Part shown: positions 45,170-53,500 of the stretch, piece after piece
How the letters are laid out: each line of letters begins with the position of its first letter
Numbering within the stretch: position 1 is the stretch's first letter
Source of the DNA: Abyssisolibacter fermentans
GTDB taxonomy: Bacteria; Bacillota; Clostridia; Tissierellales; MCWD3
Reading direction: 5' to 3'
Assembly (NCBI RefSeq): GCF_001559865.1
Contig: NZ_LOHE01000039.1
Location: 1 to 64,000, forward strand
Length of the DNA: 64,000 nt
Notes under the pieces: model-generated
Database searches by the model: none
Told to the model about the DNA's origin: nothing
Seen by the model: the letters and a program-made list of their open reading frames with translations, nothing else
Program-made: the position numbers and the translations under genes

Positions 45170-45185
45170 GCATACTTAAGTATGC
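45170..45185. promoter_or_regulatory. 16-bp perfect palindrome upstream of the NUDIX gene
   Basis: GCATACTTAAGTATGC is fully self-complementary and lies 32 bp before the ATG at 45138. The position suits an operator, or a small hairpin in the leader. Confidence 0.45.
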
Positions 45186-45308
45186 CTGTTAACGTTTTCT
45201 TATTGTTACTTTTCACTCTAACACACAAAGTGTAGTCGCTTGACACATAAGTAATAGTTAATTTACTAAAATAGATTTTATTCTAACTTAACCCCTATTT
45301 ACTATATG

Positions 45309-45695
45309 CTATAATACTAAACCCATTTTCCTGTATTCTTCTTCTATTTTGACTAGATGTTCCTTTTGTTTCTTCACCCCTATATTAAATTTATTTACCT
45401 TAATTACGACCTTTTGCCCTTCTTTCAAAATAATCTTTATTCTACGACCCATTCCAAATAACCAATTAGAAAACTTAACTGATTGAATACTATCTAACGA
45501 GATAAATGAATAATCTACTACTGTATCTATTCCAACAATTTCAAATAAATCAATTTTCTTATCCGAAAAATTGAAAATGTAAAATTTATTGTTAATATCT
45601 TGTGTAATTACACCATATAAGTAATATGCAAATTTTTCGTCTTCTGTTCTGATATCTTTAATAATTTTAGATATTGCAATATCATTTAAAGCCAT
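45309..45695 (-). CDS. uncharacterised PH-like small protein
   Basis: A 128-aa soluble protein. Its beta-strand pattern (YLYGVITQDINNKFYIFNFS then DYSFISLDSIQSVKFSNWLF) and a C-terminal helix resemble the bacterial PH domain fold, but I do not recognise a named family. ATG at 45695 after AAGGAG is used. It sits alone between the NUDIX gene and the gene at 46006. Function unknown. Confidence 0.55.
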   Translation of the reverse strand: MALNDIAISKIIKDIRTEDEKFAYYLYGVITQDINNKFYIFNFSDKKIDLFEIVGIDTVVDYSFISLDSIQSVKFSNWLFGMGRRIKIILKEGQKVVIKVNKFNIGVKKQKEHLVKIEEEYRKMGLVL

Positions 45696-46005
45696 TTTTT
45701 TCTCCTTCACTTTTTATTAATCATAATATACTCATAAAACTATGTTACATATATGAATTTTGTTTCACTTAAACTCATAATTAGAATCTCTTTTAATAAT
45801 TTTAAAATCTAAAGTAAATATATTACTTGTTTTTACATTACATCCTAATAAAATATCACTAATACCATAAGCTAAGCTTTTAATACTTTACTGACTATCA
45901 GTAGTTATTTTGCTTAATATATTATTTGTGTGATTTTTTTCTGCAGTAGCATTTCTTTCTTTTTGAAATCAAATTATAGCATAATTCCATTAAAGATTTT
46001 TGTAT
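45696..46005. other. intergenic region upstream of the PH-like gene
   Basis: A 310-bp spacer. It holds the small hairpin TACTGA-CTA-TCAGTA (45889-45903) and a minus-strand TATAAT (45973-45978) with no convincing -35 box. No gene was seen. Confidence 0.45.
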
Positions 46006-46491
46006 TTACATACTTTCACTTTTGTTATAATAATCTTCTACAAATATACAAACAGCTTCAAAATATAGGTATTTTATTTCATCAAGTTGAATTTCTTCAT
46101 CCATTTCTTTGAATTCTGAATCATTTACCATCTCATATTCAAATACATTAGGTCTCCAAAACCCTAATCCTAATGTAGGAAAACTATAACTATATCCCAT
46201 ATCTTCATCAATATAAGATCCATATTCAGAAACAAATTTCACCAATAAATTTGCCTCAGTTCTGAATACATCCACTCCATTAAATAAAACAAAATGAGTA
46301 TCCATAAAACTATTAGGTATTTCTATAAAATTGACTTTATTGTCGTCATAACCTATATGATAGTCACTAACCCATTCACAAGACTCTTGCAGTTTCTTAG
46401 GCTTTCCTAATATTTTGTAAACTTCCTCTCTAGTCATTCCTAACTTTATAGGTCCAATTCTTTCTCCTTGTACTATTTCTAATATCTCCAT
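46006..46491 (-). CDS. uncharacterised acidic protein, possible immunity-type
   Basis: A 161-aa acidic protein. The start ERIGPIKLGMTREEVYKILG is a motif shared by several small SmpA/OmlA-like or polymorphic-toxin immunity proteins (the LGMT.EEV...LG pattern). The middle is rich in aromatic residues (GLGFWRPNVFEYE). I cannot name the family. It has AAGGAG before ATG. It is a single-gene unit. An immunity role is only a guess from the motif and the setting. Confidence 0.5.
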   Translation of the reverse strand: MEILEIVQGERIGPIKLGMTREEVYKILGKPKKLQESCEWVSDYHIGYDDNKVNFIEIPNSFMDTHFVLFNGVDVFRTEANLLVKFVSEYGSYIDEDMGYSYSFPTLGLGFWRPNVFEYEMVNDSEFKEMDEEIQLDEIKYLYFEAVCIFVEDYYNKSESM

Positions 46492-46587
46492 TATTCTGCT
46501 CCTTATCTCAATTAATACTGAATTGTATGTAACACATTTAAAAAAGCTCCTTAAAATTGTCTATGTAATATCCCATAATCAAAAGTC

Positions 46588-47085
46588 CTAATGAATCTCT
46601 CTAACATAATTCTCCATAATAATTCTATATTCTTCTGGTCTGTAATCCATATTTCTTATTAACTTAATCATTTCATCTTTTGAAATATATTTGACATTTT
46701 CTACTTCAGATTTTTGTAATGTTAAATCGCAAATATCAATATCTTCACATACTGTATAGATGTCAATAAAATGATTATATTTTTCCCAAGTTATCCTTTT
46801 TATAAAATTTACATTTTCTATCTTTATCCCTAATTCTTCATGTATTTCTCTAATAATAGCTACTTTACTTGTTTCCCCAGCTATAACATGTCCCATATGT
46901 ATATCCCATCCACCTGGCAAAAATTCTTTTGTTTTAGACCTTTGTTGAAGTAAAAACTCTCCTTTTGAGTTATGTATATATGCATGTACACCTAAATAAT
47001 ATTGACCATTTGACAGTATTTCACCTTTTGGTGCTATATGACCACTTTTACTTCCATCTTTATTTAATATATCAAAATACTCCAT
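46588..47085 (-). CDS. NUDIX hydrolase, isopentenyl-diphosphate-isomerase-like
   Basis: A 165-aa protein. EYFDILNKDGSKSGHIAPKG is the start seen in the IDI/YfcD-like NUDIX group. The NUDIX box is GHVIAGETSKVAIIREIHEE followed by LGI, near residues 66-88, with all acidic residues. LLQQRSKTKEFLPGGWDIHM lies before it. The ATG at 47085 follows GAGGAG and is preferred to the frame start at 47130. Substrates of this group are often not known. It is a single-gene unit. Confidence 0.87.
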   Translation of the reverse strand: MEYFDILNKDGSKSGHIAPKGEILSNGQYYLGVHAYIHNSKGEFLLQQRSKTKEFLPGGWDIHMGHVIAGETSKVAIIREIHEELGIKIENVNFIKRITWEKYNHFIDIYTVCEDIDICDLTLQKSEVENVKYISKDEMIKLIRNMDYRPEEYRIIMENYVREIH

Positions 47086-47134
47086 ACGCTTTCTCCTCTG
47101 TTTATAAATATAGTAAAACACCTTACTCATCTAA

Positions 47135-47190
47135 TAGATTTATATCAATATATATCAGTAGTCATTAAACTTGAATGTCCTGAAATTACT
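47135..47190 (-). repeat. degenerate fragment of the promoter repeat (copy 4)
   Basis: Within this spacer, CAGTAGTCATTAAACTTGAA and TGTCCTGAAATTACT are recognisable relatives of the CCGTAGTTTTTGGACTTGAA and CCCTAGAAGTTACTG blocks of the full repeat copies. Nothing else of the repeat is present. Confidence 0.45.
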
Positions 47191-47251
47191 ATTAAACTAT
47201 CTTGCATGACTACGTATTGTTTTATATAAAAATTATTCTCATATTATTTCT

Positions 47252-48205
47252 TTAAAATCTTTTTCTATTACATATATCTCTCCACTTCATTAACCACTCA
47301 AATTGCTCATCCAAAAAAGATTGGCTTAAACTATTTAAGCCTTGACATTCAGTTATTGTGGCAATTAATTCATAATGCCTTACAGCAATAAAATCAAATA
47401 TAGCTGCTATTTCAATATCGTTTATAGTTCTTTTTTTTGAATATCCTTGATAAAATCTCTCAAACATTTTTTTTGTACTATCATAAGTTGACTCATCAAG
47501 TTGATTAAAACCAGTATCATTACTTAAAGTAGCTACATCAATAATAGAATAAGAATATGATACAATATCAAAGTCAAATAGAATATATTTATTTAATTTT
47601 GTTTGAAGCATATTACCAGAATGTAAATCACCATGACAAAATCCATTTGGTAATCTCTTTATATTACTCCAGATTTCATTACCATAGCTTTCAAGCTCTT
47701 TGATTTTTACCGAACTATAGTGAAGTTTCTGCAAAATTGCGACGTAACGGTCAATATAAAATTCTTTATCTCGTTTAATTAAAGGATTAGGGTATTTTAT
47801 CATTAGATTATGAAGTTCTCCAATTTGCTGTCCAACATTTGTTATTTCTGTACTGAAATTTGGCTCTATTCCTTCGATATAATCATATAGTATTCCAATA
47901 CACTGCCCCTCTGGTATATTTAGCTTAATATATAGACTACCAACCTCGGTTGGAATAATAGAAACTACAGGATAGTTATTCTTTTTTAAAAATTGTATAA
48001 CTTCAATTGATTGTAACGCTTGCTCTGTGTTAAATTGACGATAGATCTTTAGAACATACTTTTTCCTACTATTTTTTGCAAAATAAACACAACCAATCAT
48101 TTCTCTATGTAGATAAATTTCTTTAAAGTTTAGTTTATAACAATTGTTTAGTATTTTAATTAAGTTATCACAATCATAATATAAATTAAGCTTGTTCAAA
48201 GTCAT
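47252..48205 (-). CDS. aminoglycoside phosphotransferase-fold kinase
   Basis: A 317-aa kinase of the APH/choline-kinase fold. YVLKIYRQFNTEQALQSIEV near residue 50 holds the ATP Lys and the following Glu. FCHGDLHSGNMLQTKLNKYI near 193 is the catalytic loop (HGDLHxGN). ILFDFDIVSYSYSIIDVATL near 212 is the metal site. This wording is close to homoserine-kinase-type and Ser/Thr-kinase-type APH proteins. It has TTGGAGGAAGA before ATG. It is the third APH-fold gene in the window. The substrate is unknown. Confidence 0.83.
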   Translation of the reverse strand: MTLNKLNLYYDCDNLIKILNNCYKLNFKEIYLHREMIGCVYFAKNSRKKYVLKIYRQFNTEQALQSIEVIQFLKKNNYPVVSIIPTEVGSLYIKLNIPEGQCIGILYDYIEGIEPNFSTEITNVGQQIGELHNLMIKYPNPLIKRDKEFYIDRYVAILQKLHYSSVKIKELESYGNEIWSNIKRLPNGFCHGDLHSGNMLQTKLNKYILFDFDIVSYSYSIIDVATLSNDTGFNQLDESTYDSTKKMFERFYQGYSKKRTINDIEIAAIFDFIAVRHYELIATITECQGLNSLSQSFLDEQFEWLMKWRDICNRKRF

Positions 48206-48273
48206 TCTTCCTCCAATAATGAATTAAATAAACTATCATTTCAAACAAATATTTTCTCTTATCTTTTCATTCT

Positions 48274-48750
48274 TTATTTCTTTTTATTTTTTTTAGCTTT
48301 GTATTTACATGTTCTAAATTTACGCTCAATCCAAAATGTTGCTTCATTAGTGCGAAACCTTAATAAAAAGCACTTAGGATCTTCGACACCTTTTTTAAAG
48401 AAATTTCTATCGCAATATTTATCAAATTCTCTTTTAATATTCATGTCTTCTACTATTTCAACATTTCCTATAAGTGTAACACTATCGCTTCCAAGATTAT
48501 AACACACGCTTGCTTTCGTGTTATTTTGAAAATGCGTAGCTTTTCCGTTTATATGCGACCTTTTTGAAGTGAAAAAGTAGATTTCTGAAAAACCATTTGC
48601 TTTAATCTTGTTGATTGTACAAATACGAGGATATCCGTTTTCATTTACGGAAGCCAGAGTTACAACATCACATTTTTCTAATAACAGTCTTGCTTTTTCC
48701 TCTATTTCTCTAATTCTCTCTTTTTGAATTTCATTAGCTGTGTTCGCCAT
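48274..48750 (-). CDS. pyridoxamine 5'-phosphate oxidase-family (FMN-binding split barrel) protein
   Basis: A 158-aa flavin-binding protein. LLEKCDVVTLASVNENGYPR near residues 24-43 is the conserved first strand pair. EIYFFTSKRSHINGKATHFQ near 58 gives the FMN phosphate-binding part, and ASVCYNLGSDSVTLIGNVEI follows. The length and order fit general-stress-protein-26-like members. The C-terminus ends in a run of Lys. ATG at 48750 after AAGGAG is used. Members oxidise or bind flavin or heme; the role is unknown. Confidence 0.85.
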   Translation of the reverse strand: MANTANEIQKERIREIEEKARLLLEKCDVVTLASVNENGYPRICTINKIKANGFSEIYFFTSKRSHINGKATHFQNNTKASVCYNLGSDSVTLIGNVEIVEDMNIKREFDKYCDRNFFKKGVEDPKCFLLRFRTNEATFWIERKFRTCKYKAKKNKKK

Positions 48751-48825
48751 ATCGTTTCTCCTTTCATTTTTTTGATAAAGTAATACCATGTTTATCTATA
48801 TAGCGATTATTTAAGTTAGTATATA

Positions 48826-49269
48826 CTAATTACCTATTTCATCATGTATCAATTTCTGTAATCTTCCAAAGCTTAATTCTTCTTTACAACCATTCGCTTT
48901 TAAAAAACCTTTCGCTAAATCTTCGACGGTCGATTCAAGCAATGTAAAAAATTGATTCATTGCAAATTCTTTTTTTATATCACTCTCGTCTTTTCCAAAT
49001 ACCTGAATTATGAACCCTTCAATCATTTGATCCATTCCCCACAATTTTAAATGTAATAATTCATGAACAACTAACTCTTCAAGATTTGTGGATTTTGGAT
49101 TATTATTAATTAGCATTACTGCTTTTTTATCATCCATATCAATTTTTATATCTCCTGATTTTCTCCATTCTGTATCAACAATTTTTAGCTTTATATCCCA
49201 ATCCCTTAATCTTAAAATATCTTGCCATTTATCAATTAATTCCTCTAATTTGCTAACATTTAAACCCAT
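48826..49269 (-). CDS. small HExxH zinc-metallopeptidase-like protein
   Basis: A 147-aa protein. EELVVHELLHLKLWGM near residues 68-83 contains the HExxH zinc motif (HELLH). The surroundings, ending with LLESTVEDLAKGF, are helical. No signal peptide or membrane segment is present, so it is cytoplasmic. It resembles small minimal gluzincin-like proteins often found near phage or toxin-related genes, but I cannot name a family. ATG at 49269 follows AAAGGGGG. Function unknown. Confidence 0.65.
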   Translation of the reverse strand: MGLNVSKLEELIDKWQDILRLRDWDIKLKIVDTEWRKSGDIKIDMDDKKAVMLINNNPKSTNLEELVVHELLHLKLWGMDQMIEGFIIQVFGKDESDIKKEFAMNQFFTLLESTVEDLAKGFLKANGCKEELSFGRLQKLIHDEIGN

Positions 49270-49434
49270 ATAATCCCCCTTTGTATTTCCTACATCTCTG
49301 AACTGATAAGTAAAAAACAATACCTACTAAATATGCTAAAGTACACAATATTAGGTCATTCCAAACAGCTCCATTATTTGAATTTCAATAGTTTAAAATA
49401 TGTACTATATTTATTTTTCAACAAAATATTTTCT

Positions 49435-49866
49435 CTACTTAATAGGCGCTTTCTTTATAGCTAATAGCTTCTTGACATCCTCTAATTCATCGGTATTTTG
49501 TACTCTGTAATTTATCCACCCTCCAGCTCCACAAGGATAACGTTTTTCCCAAAGTTCTTTTGTTTTGGGAATAAACTCACTAATCTGTTTATTTAGCTTT
49601 GAAAGTTCACCTTTACCAATCTGAATTAAAACTGTGATAGCCCCAGTTTCAAAAAACACATAGCACAAATGCTTACTCTTATGAGAATACTTATTTCCCC
49701 ATCCATAATTATTACCGAATGGAAATCTCAGCTCAGTTGATAAACTATATGAATCTTTCAAAAACTCTTCAAGTGCTTCAAAAAGTAAAACACTTTCATT
49801 TCCTATTGTCTCGTATATTTCTTCCATAGAAGGAATCTTTTCTTTATTTAACATCCTTTCAAACAT
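49435..49866 (-). CDS. DUF3788 family protein
   Basis: A 143-aa protein. TELRFPFGNNYGWGNKYSHK near residues 44-63 and CYVFFETGAITVLIQIGKGE near 68 are the conserved beta strands of DUF3788. YPCGAGGWINYRV near 111 is its C-terminal GGxW region. The function of the family is unknown; small ligand binding is suggested by the fold. It has AAGGAGG before ATG. It follows repeat copy 5, whose promoter -10 box lies 66 bp upstream, the shortest leader of the set. Confidence 0.82.
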   Translation of the reverse strand: MFERMLNKEKIPSMEEIYETIGNESVLLFEALEEFLKDSYSLSTELRFPFGNNYGWGNKYSHKSKHLCYVFFETGAITVLIQIGKGELSKLNKQISEFIPKTKELWEKRYPCGAGGWINYRVQNTDELEDVKKLLAIKKAPIK

Positions 49867-49931
49867 AACAAATTTCCTCCTTTATTTTTACCTAACATAT
49901 AATTAACCATTATAAGACAACCTTTTATAAT

Positions 49932-49960
49932 ATTATATTCTTAATTACCATAATAGTAAA
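49932..49960 (-). promoter_or_regulatory. repeat-borne sigma-A promoter for the DUF3788 gene
   Basis: Minus strand: TTTACT (49955-49960), 17 bp, TATAAT (49932-49937). Confidence 0.78.
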
Positions 49961-49996
49961 CCTTTAACTATATAACCTTCTTCTGCACAAAAAAAA

Positions 49997-50019
49997 TCAC
50001 AGTATATTAAATACTGCAA
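49997..50019 (-). terminator. repeat-borne terminator hairpin, copy 5
   Basis: Minus strand: TTGCAGTA pairs imperfectly with TACTGTGA, followed by eight T residues. Confidence 0.55.
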
Positions 50020-50188
50020 ATAATTAAGTAATATCAAATTAATATAAACATTTTTATTTCATTTATTTAATTACATTATACTATTTGTTGTTTTTACTCG
50101 TTAACAAGTATATATATATACTTGTTTAAATCAAACCTTCCTCATAATATTTAAACTGTTTCAATTGAGACTACTGCATAGTATAAAG

Positions 50189-50377
50189 CTAATATAACAT
50201 AACTACAATACCACAAATAATAACAAAAATTCCGCCAACTCTTGTCATAGCTATATTTATATCACTAGGTTCTGCATCTTTATATTTCCATCTTTCGCCA
50301 AACATAGCCATTTGCTCAGGTATTGCTATATTTAAAATACCTATTATAATAATAAAAAGACCTGCTAATACATTCAT
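50189..50377 (-). CDS. small two-helix membrane protein (DUF6199-like)
   Basis: A 62-aa protein with two membrane helices (LAGLFIIIIGILNIAIPEQM and GGIFVIICGIVVMLY) joined by a charged loop, MFGERWKYKDAEPSD. This fits small Firmicute membrane proteins of the DUF6199 kind. It has AAGAGGT before ATG. The function is unknown. It ends next to repeat copy 5. Confidence 0.72.
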   Translation of the reverse strand: MNVLAGLFIIIIGILNIAIPEQMAMFGERWKYKDAEPSDINIAMTRVGGIFVIICGIVVMLY

Positions 50378-50540
50378 AAAATATTTACCTCTTTCATTGA
50401 ATATTTGCCAAATTGAACAACTAGTCTATTAAACTAGGTAACTTTAAGTATGAATTATAAATAATCAGTTTCCATCTTTGACCTTATCTAGAATTACATG
50501 TGCCGTTTCATAAAAAACTACCTTGTAATAACAATTTCTC

Positions 50541-51134
50541 CTAACGCCTCAAATTGACATTATACCAACCTTCATTAAACTCTAAATTTAACATTTTCCC
50601 AAACTCAATTCCGAATTCAATGAAACCCATACCGATAGCAGTCAGTATATTTCCATCAATACAATGAGTTTCAATCGTACCATCATTATTCTTCAATTCT
50701 GTAATATCCCTCATGTCACGCATCTGTTCCATGGTAAACCCTTCCTCAATTAATTCTTCTTTCATTACACCTGCTATGTATTTTTTGTTCTCAAGCAGTC
50801 CTGCTTTCAATAGTAATAAAGGCGAACTTGAAATGCTTGCAATGACCATCTTTGGAGAATTGAACTTCTTAAGAAAATAATGTATTTGATCATCATCAAT
50901 TATATCCCTAAGATCCATACACCCAGGTATTAGCAAAGAGTCATACTCTTCAATACAAATATCATCTAATGCTTTAGTCCTTTTTACAATCAAACCTTCC
51001 TCACTTCTAGCTTCCTCTTTCAAACAGAATACATCATGCTTTCTACCACTTTGATAAAGAATTGATAATGCTACACTAATTTCGAAATTACTGAAGTAAT
51101 CAAATAACAACACAGCTGTTTTTCTCTCTTTCAT
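50541..51134 (-). CDS. DJ-1/PfpI family protein lacking the catalytic cysteine
   Basis: A 197-aa protein of the class I glutamine-amidotransferase-like fold. AVLLFDYFSNFEISVALSIL near residues 6-25 is the DJ-1/PfpI start with the conserved Glu. DSLLIPGCMDLRDI near 69 is the PGG-like loop. The nucleophile-elbow segment reads VIASISSSPLLLLKAGLLEN, with Ser where active members have Cys (A-[IV]-C-[HN]-G). It may be a non-enzymatic or altered member. ATG at 51134 after GGAGGT is used. Confidence 0.8.
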   Translation of the reverse strand: MKERKTAVLLFDYFSNFEISVALSILYQSGRKHDVFCLKEEARSEEGLIVKRTKALDDICIEEYDSLLIPGCMDLRDIIDDDQIHYFLKKFNSPKMVIASISSSPLLLLKAGLLENKKYIAGVMKEELIEEGFTMEQMRDMRDITELKNNDGTIETHCIDGNILTAIGMGFIEFGIEFGKMLNLEFNEGWYNVNLRR

Positions 51135-51386
51135 ATTTGATACCTCCATTTTAATCATCTATGTCATTTAATGACCTAAGCTTCATCTTGTATAAGTTGA
51201 TTTTTAATATAAAATTAGTACTTTTAAATTATATTTAACTTAAAGCATAGCTATTAAATTTCTTATGAATCACATGTTCTAAAAAAATTAGCCTAATATA
51301 GAAGTACATGATAACAAGAAATTCAGCAATTTGATAAATTTAAGGCTTCAATATCAAAAACATAATAGAAACCTTAACGATTATAA

Positions 51387-52436
51387 TTAACTGTACAACG
51401 CCTGTACTAGCAGTGTCACTATTGATACTATACCGCTTTCTGCCATGCCTGATAATGATAATGTTTCATACCACTTCTTATGTTTTTCCTCATCTTTTAA
51501 TTTACTAATAACATCTTTAACAATTTCTTCATTTATCTCTTTTTCATTTATTGTATTTTTCAATTCATGTAGAAAATTCTGAGCTTCTGGCTGACGAAAT
51601 AGTACTTTTATTTTTTCATCTAATCTAATGTCTAGTTCAGCTACTACCCTATCAAGCTTGTTCATTACATCTATAGGATACATCACATTCAACTCTGATA
51701 TTTTTTGCTTAGCTTGGCTTATTACACACGAACAAGGTATCCTATTACAATTGGGACACTTTCCAGAGTATTTACTAAATACCTGTTCATCTAGTCTATA
51801 TTCTGAAAAGCCAGGAATAAAGTTAGCTTTAGCTTTCGCGTTGATTAGGTTAGCTATTCCCATAATCCATGTAAATACATCTGCTAATTCGCTCTCAATT
51901 GCACTTGGAAAGAAATATCTTATTCGATATGATTCAGACGTTTCACCTAGTTCCTCAATTAAATGAGCAAAATTGCTTTTTTGATCATAACCATCTGGAT
52001 TCCTTGGATATATTCGCTCAAACATACTTTGCCATTCATCTAATGTTCTAGGCTTATCACTAATACAATCAGAAAGTTCTTGTAAAGCAGATGAGTTATC
52101 TTCAAGATTTTTTCTTTCACCTGTACAAATACATGGTTTCTTTAAACAATAAGGACAACAATTCGGAAACTTTTTCCATAATGCTTTTTCAATATCCAAT
52201 TTAATATCTACTTTAACAATTAAACTACAAAACCATGAGAATACATCAGGTAAATTCTCAGCTAAACCTTTTTCATACCCTTTATTAATAAATTGACTAC
52301 ATGCTGCAATTGACTCTAATAACCTAGCAAGCACTTGATAAAAATTTCTCTCATTATTTTGAATAGGCTCATAAATCTCTTCAAACATTTTTACATATTG
52401 GTTTAAACTTTGTTTTCTTTTGTATACTACTTTCAT
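51387..52436 (-). CDS. tandem MazG-like NTP-pyrophosphohydrolase protein with Cys motifs and C-terminal hydrophobic helix
   Basis: A 349-aa protein with an internal duplication. Each half has an all-alpha MazG-like segment and then a Cys motif: CPYCLKKPCIC near residue 101 and CPNCNRIPCSC near 224. The second half keeps the metal-binding residues (EELGETSE, then ESELADVFTW near 182). The first half is degenerate (LLESIAACSQ, ENLPDVFSWF). The C-terminus ends with SGIVSIVTLLVQALY, one possible membrane helix. The first ATG frame starts at 52514, but ATG at 52436 follows GGGGGTGG. The closest enzyme families break down dNTPs or modified nucleotides. Repeat copy 6 supplies the promoter. The membrane tail and duplicated zinc-like motifs are unusual. 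Confidence 0.7.
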   Translation of the reverse strand: MKVVYKRKQSLNQYVKMFEEIYEPIQNNERNFYQVLARLLESIAACSQFINKGYEKGLAENLPDVFSWFCSLIVKVDIKLDIEKALWKKFPNCCPYCLKKPCICTGERKNLEDNSSALQELSDCISDKPRTLDEWQSMFERIYPRNPDGYDQKSNFAHLIEELGETSESYRIRYFFPSAIESELADVFTWIMGIANLINAKAKANFIPGFSEYRLDEQVFSKYSGKCPNCNRIPCSCVISQAKQKISELNVMYPIDVMNKLDRVVAELDIRLDEKIKVLFRQPEAQNFLHELKNTINEKEINEEIVKDVISKLKDEEKHKKWYETLSLSGMAESGIVSIVTLLVQALYS

Positions 52437-52513
52437 TATGCCACCCCCTAATTTTATAATAATTTTCATTTTATTGAAAATAATTTTAAACAATAAGCTA
52501 CCTTTAACATTCA

Positions 52514-52527
52514 CGAACCAAAGTTTG
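52514..52527. promoter_or_regulatory. LexA-box-like palindrome in repeat copy 6
   Basis: CGAACCAAAGTTTG fits the Gram-positive SOS box shape CGAAC-N4-GTTYG. It lies about 80 bp upstream of the MazG-like start codon. Confidence 0.45.
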
Positions 52528-52662
52528 CGAACTTCCTGTAGTAGAACTCCTTATACTCCATCTTTTTATACAATTCACCTTGTATCTTTCAAATTTTTTT
52601 ACAACATGTATATATCTCCATACAACATATAGTTAGAATATTATAAGACAACCCCCTACATC

Positions 52663-52691
52663 ATTATACTCTTTTTTACCATAACAGTAAA
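52663..52691 (-). promoter_or_regulatory. repeat-borne sigma-A promoter for the MazG-like gene
   Basis: Minus strand: TTTACT (52686-52691), 17 bp, TATAAT (52663-52668). The -35 region is part of a small inverted repeat TTTAC-N7-GTAAA. Confidence 0.8.
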
Positions 52692-52729
52692 CACTTAACT
52701 ATAAAGCCTCCTTTTTCTGTGCAAAAAAA

Positions 52730-52752
52730 TTGCAGTAAATTAACTACTGCAA
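52730..52752 (-). terminator. repeat-borne terminator hairpin, copy 6
   Basis: Perfect stem TTGCAGTA (52730-52737) with TACTGCAA (52745-52752), then seven T residues in the minus direction. Confidence 0.78.
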
Positions 52753-52951
52753 ATAATAAATCATATATTAATGTAAAGATAACATTAATTGCGTTTTATT
52801 TCATCTCTTTAATTACATGTATATATCAGTTTTACTTGTTTAAATACTTATAACACCTGCTTTAAACTTTGTATTACGTCATCTTTGTCTATTTATTAAT
52901 ACTCCTGTGATGTGCGCACAGAAATACAAATTACCTTTATTTAGGTTATCT

Positions 52952-53482
52952 TTAATGTTCCATACTTATTAAATATTTACGAAAAAAAGAAACTAAAAAG
53001 TCTCTATTCGGAATTATCTCCTTCATTATTTTATTACAAGTTTCATAAGCCATTTCATAATCGAAATTTGTTATTATTTTTGCTTCTAGAGCTTCTTTTA
53101 ACTCATCTTCATCAAGGATAACTACTTTAAAATCTGATGAAACAGCAATATCTAGATATAGGTCATAGAAAAAGGGATTACCCAATTCATCAATTGAATT
53201 TTCTTTTGTCATATCGAAATACCATTCAATTATTTCACCTGATCTATTATACACAGCACTAACGCACCACTTTTCATTGTCTGGTAAAAAAACTAAACAT
53301 TTATAACCATCATCAAATAAACAGTTTTCTGACTGCTCATAATCAACAGTAATCTTTCGCTTTACCTTATCAACTTTAATTAATGAAATATATCCACTAA
53401 ATATGTCGTCTATATGCTTAAATTGGGATGAATATGAATCTAGCCATTTCCAATTGATCCCGTTTATATATTTTCTTTTCAT
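52952..53482 (-). CDS. DUF402 family protein (NtdP-like)
   Basis: A 176-aa protein. WCVSAVYNRSGEIIEWYFDM near residues 80-99 and GNPFFYDLYLDIAV near 109 are the DUF402 signature (WYFD, F-Y-x-D-L-Y-L-D), with acidic residues that bind metal in nucleoside tri/diphosphatases of this family. FDYEMAYETCNKIMKEI follows, matching the C-terminal helix. Hydrolysis of nucleoside di- or triphosphates is plausible. ATG at 53482 after GGGAGG is used. Confidence 0.85.
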   Translation of the reverse strand: MKRKYINGINWKWLDSYSSQFKHIDDIFSGYISLIKVDKVKRKITVDYEQSENCLFDDGYKCLVFLPDNEKWCVSAVYNRSGEIIEWYFDMTKENSIDELGNPFFYDLYLDIAVSSDFKVVILDEDELKEALEAKIITNFDYEMAYETCNKIMKEIIPNRDFLVSFFRKYLISMEH

Positions 53483-53500
53483 AATAATTCCTCCCAATCT

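Larger units (their letters stand above)
49908..50140 (-). repeat. promoter repeat copy 5 (promoter and terminator part)
   Basis: It contains the promoter block (49932-49960), a degenerate terminator hairpin (49997-50019), and the block ATTTCATTTATTTAATTACA shared with copies at 52.8 and 57.2 kb. It also has the inverted repeat AACAAGTATA / TATACTTGTT near 50101-50128. It lacks the leader and palindrome part. Confidence 0.78.
49867..50188. other. intergenic region carrying repeat copy 5
   Basis: A 322-bp spacer made up mostly of repeat copy 5 (promoter and terminator part). No gene was seen. Confidence 0.6.
52510..52920 (-). repeat. promoter repeat copy 6 (full length)
   Basis: Plus-strand order: palindrome CGAACCAAAGTTTG (52514-52527); CTTCCTGTAGTAGAACTCC; CTCCATACAACATATAG block; promoter block (52663-52691); hairpin (52730-52752); and a 3' block ATTTCATCTCTTTAATTACA to about 52870. 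It is used here as the reference for the family, which read in the minus direction is terminator, promoter, leader, palindrome, gene. Confidence 0.85.
52437..52951. other. intergenic region carrying repeat copy 6
   Basis: A 515-bp region. It holds the most complete copy of the promoter repeat (52510-52920). No gene is present. Confidence 0.65.

Noticed and set aside
52510-52920. Repeat family taken as a CRISPR array
   Set aside because: Copies are single, kilobases apart, several hundred bp long and not separated by unique spacers.
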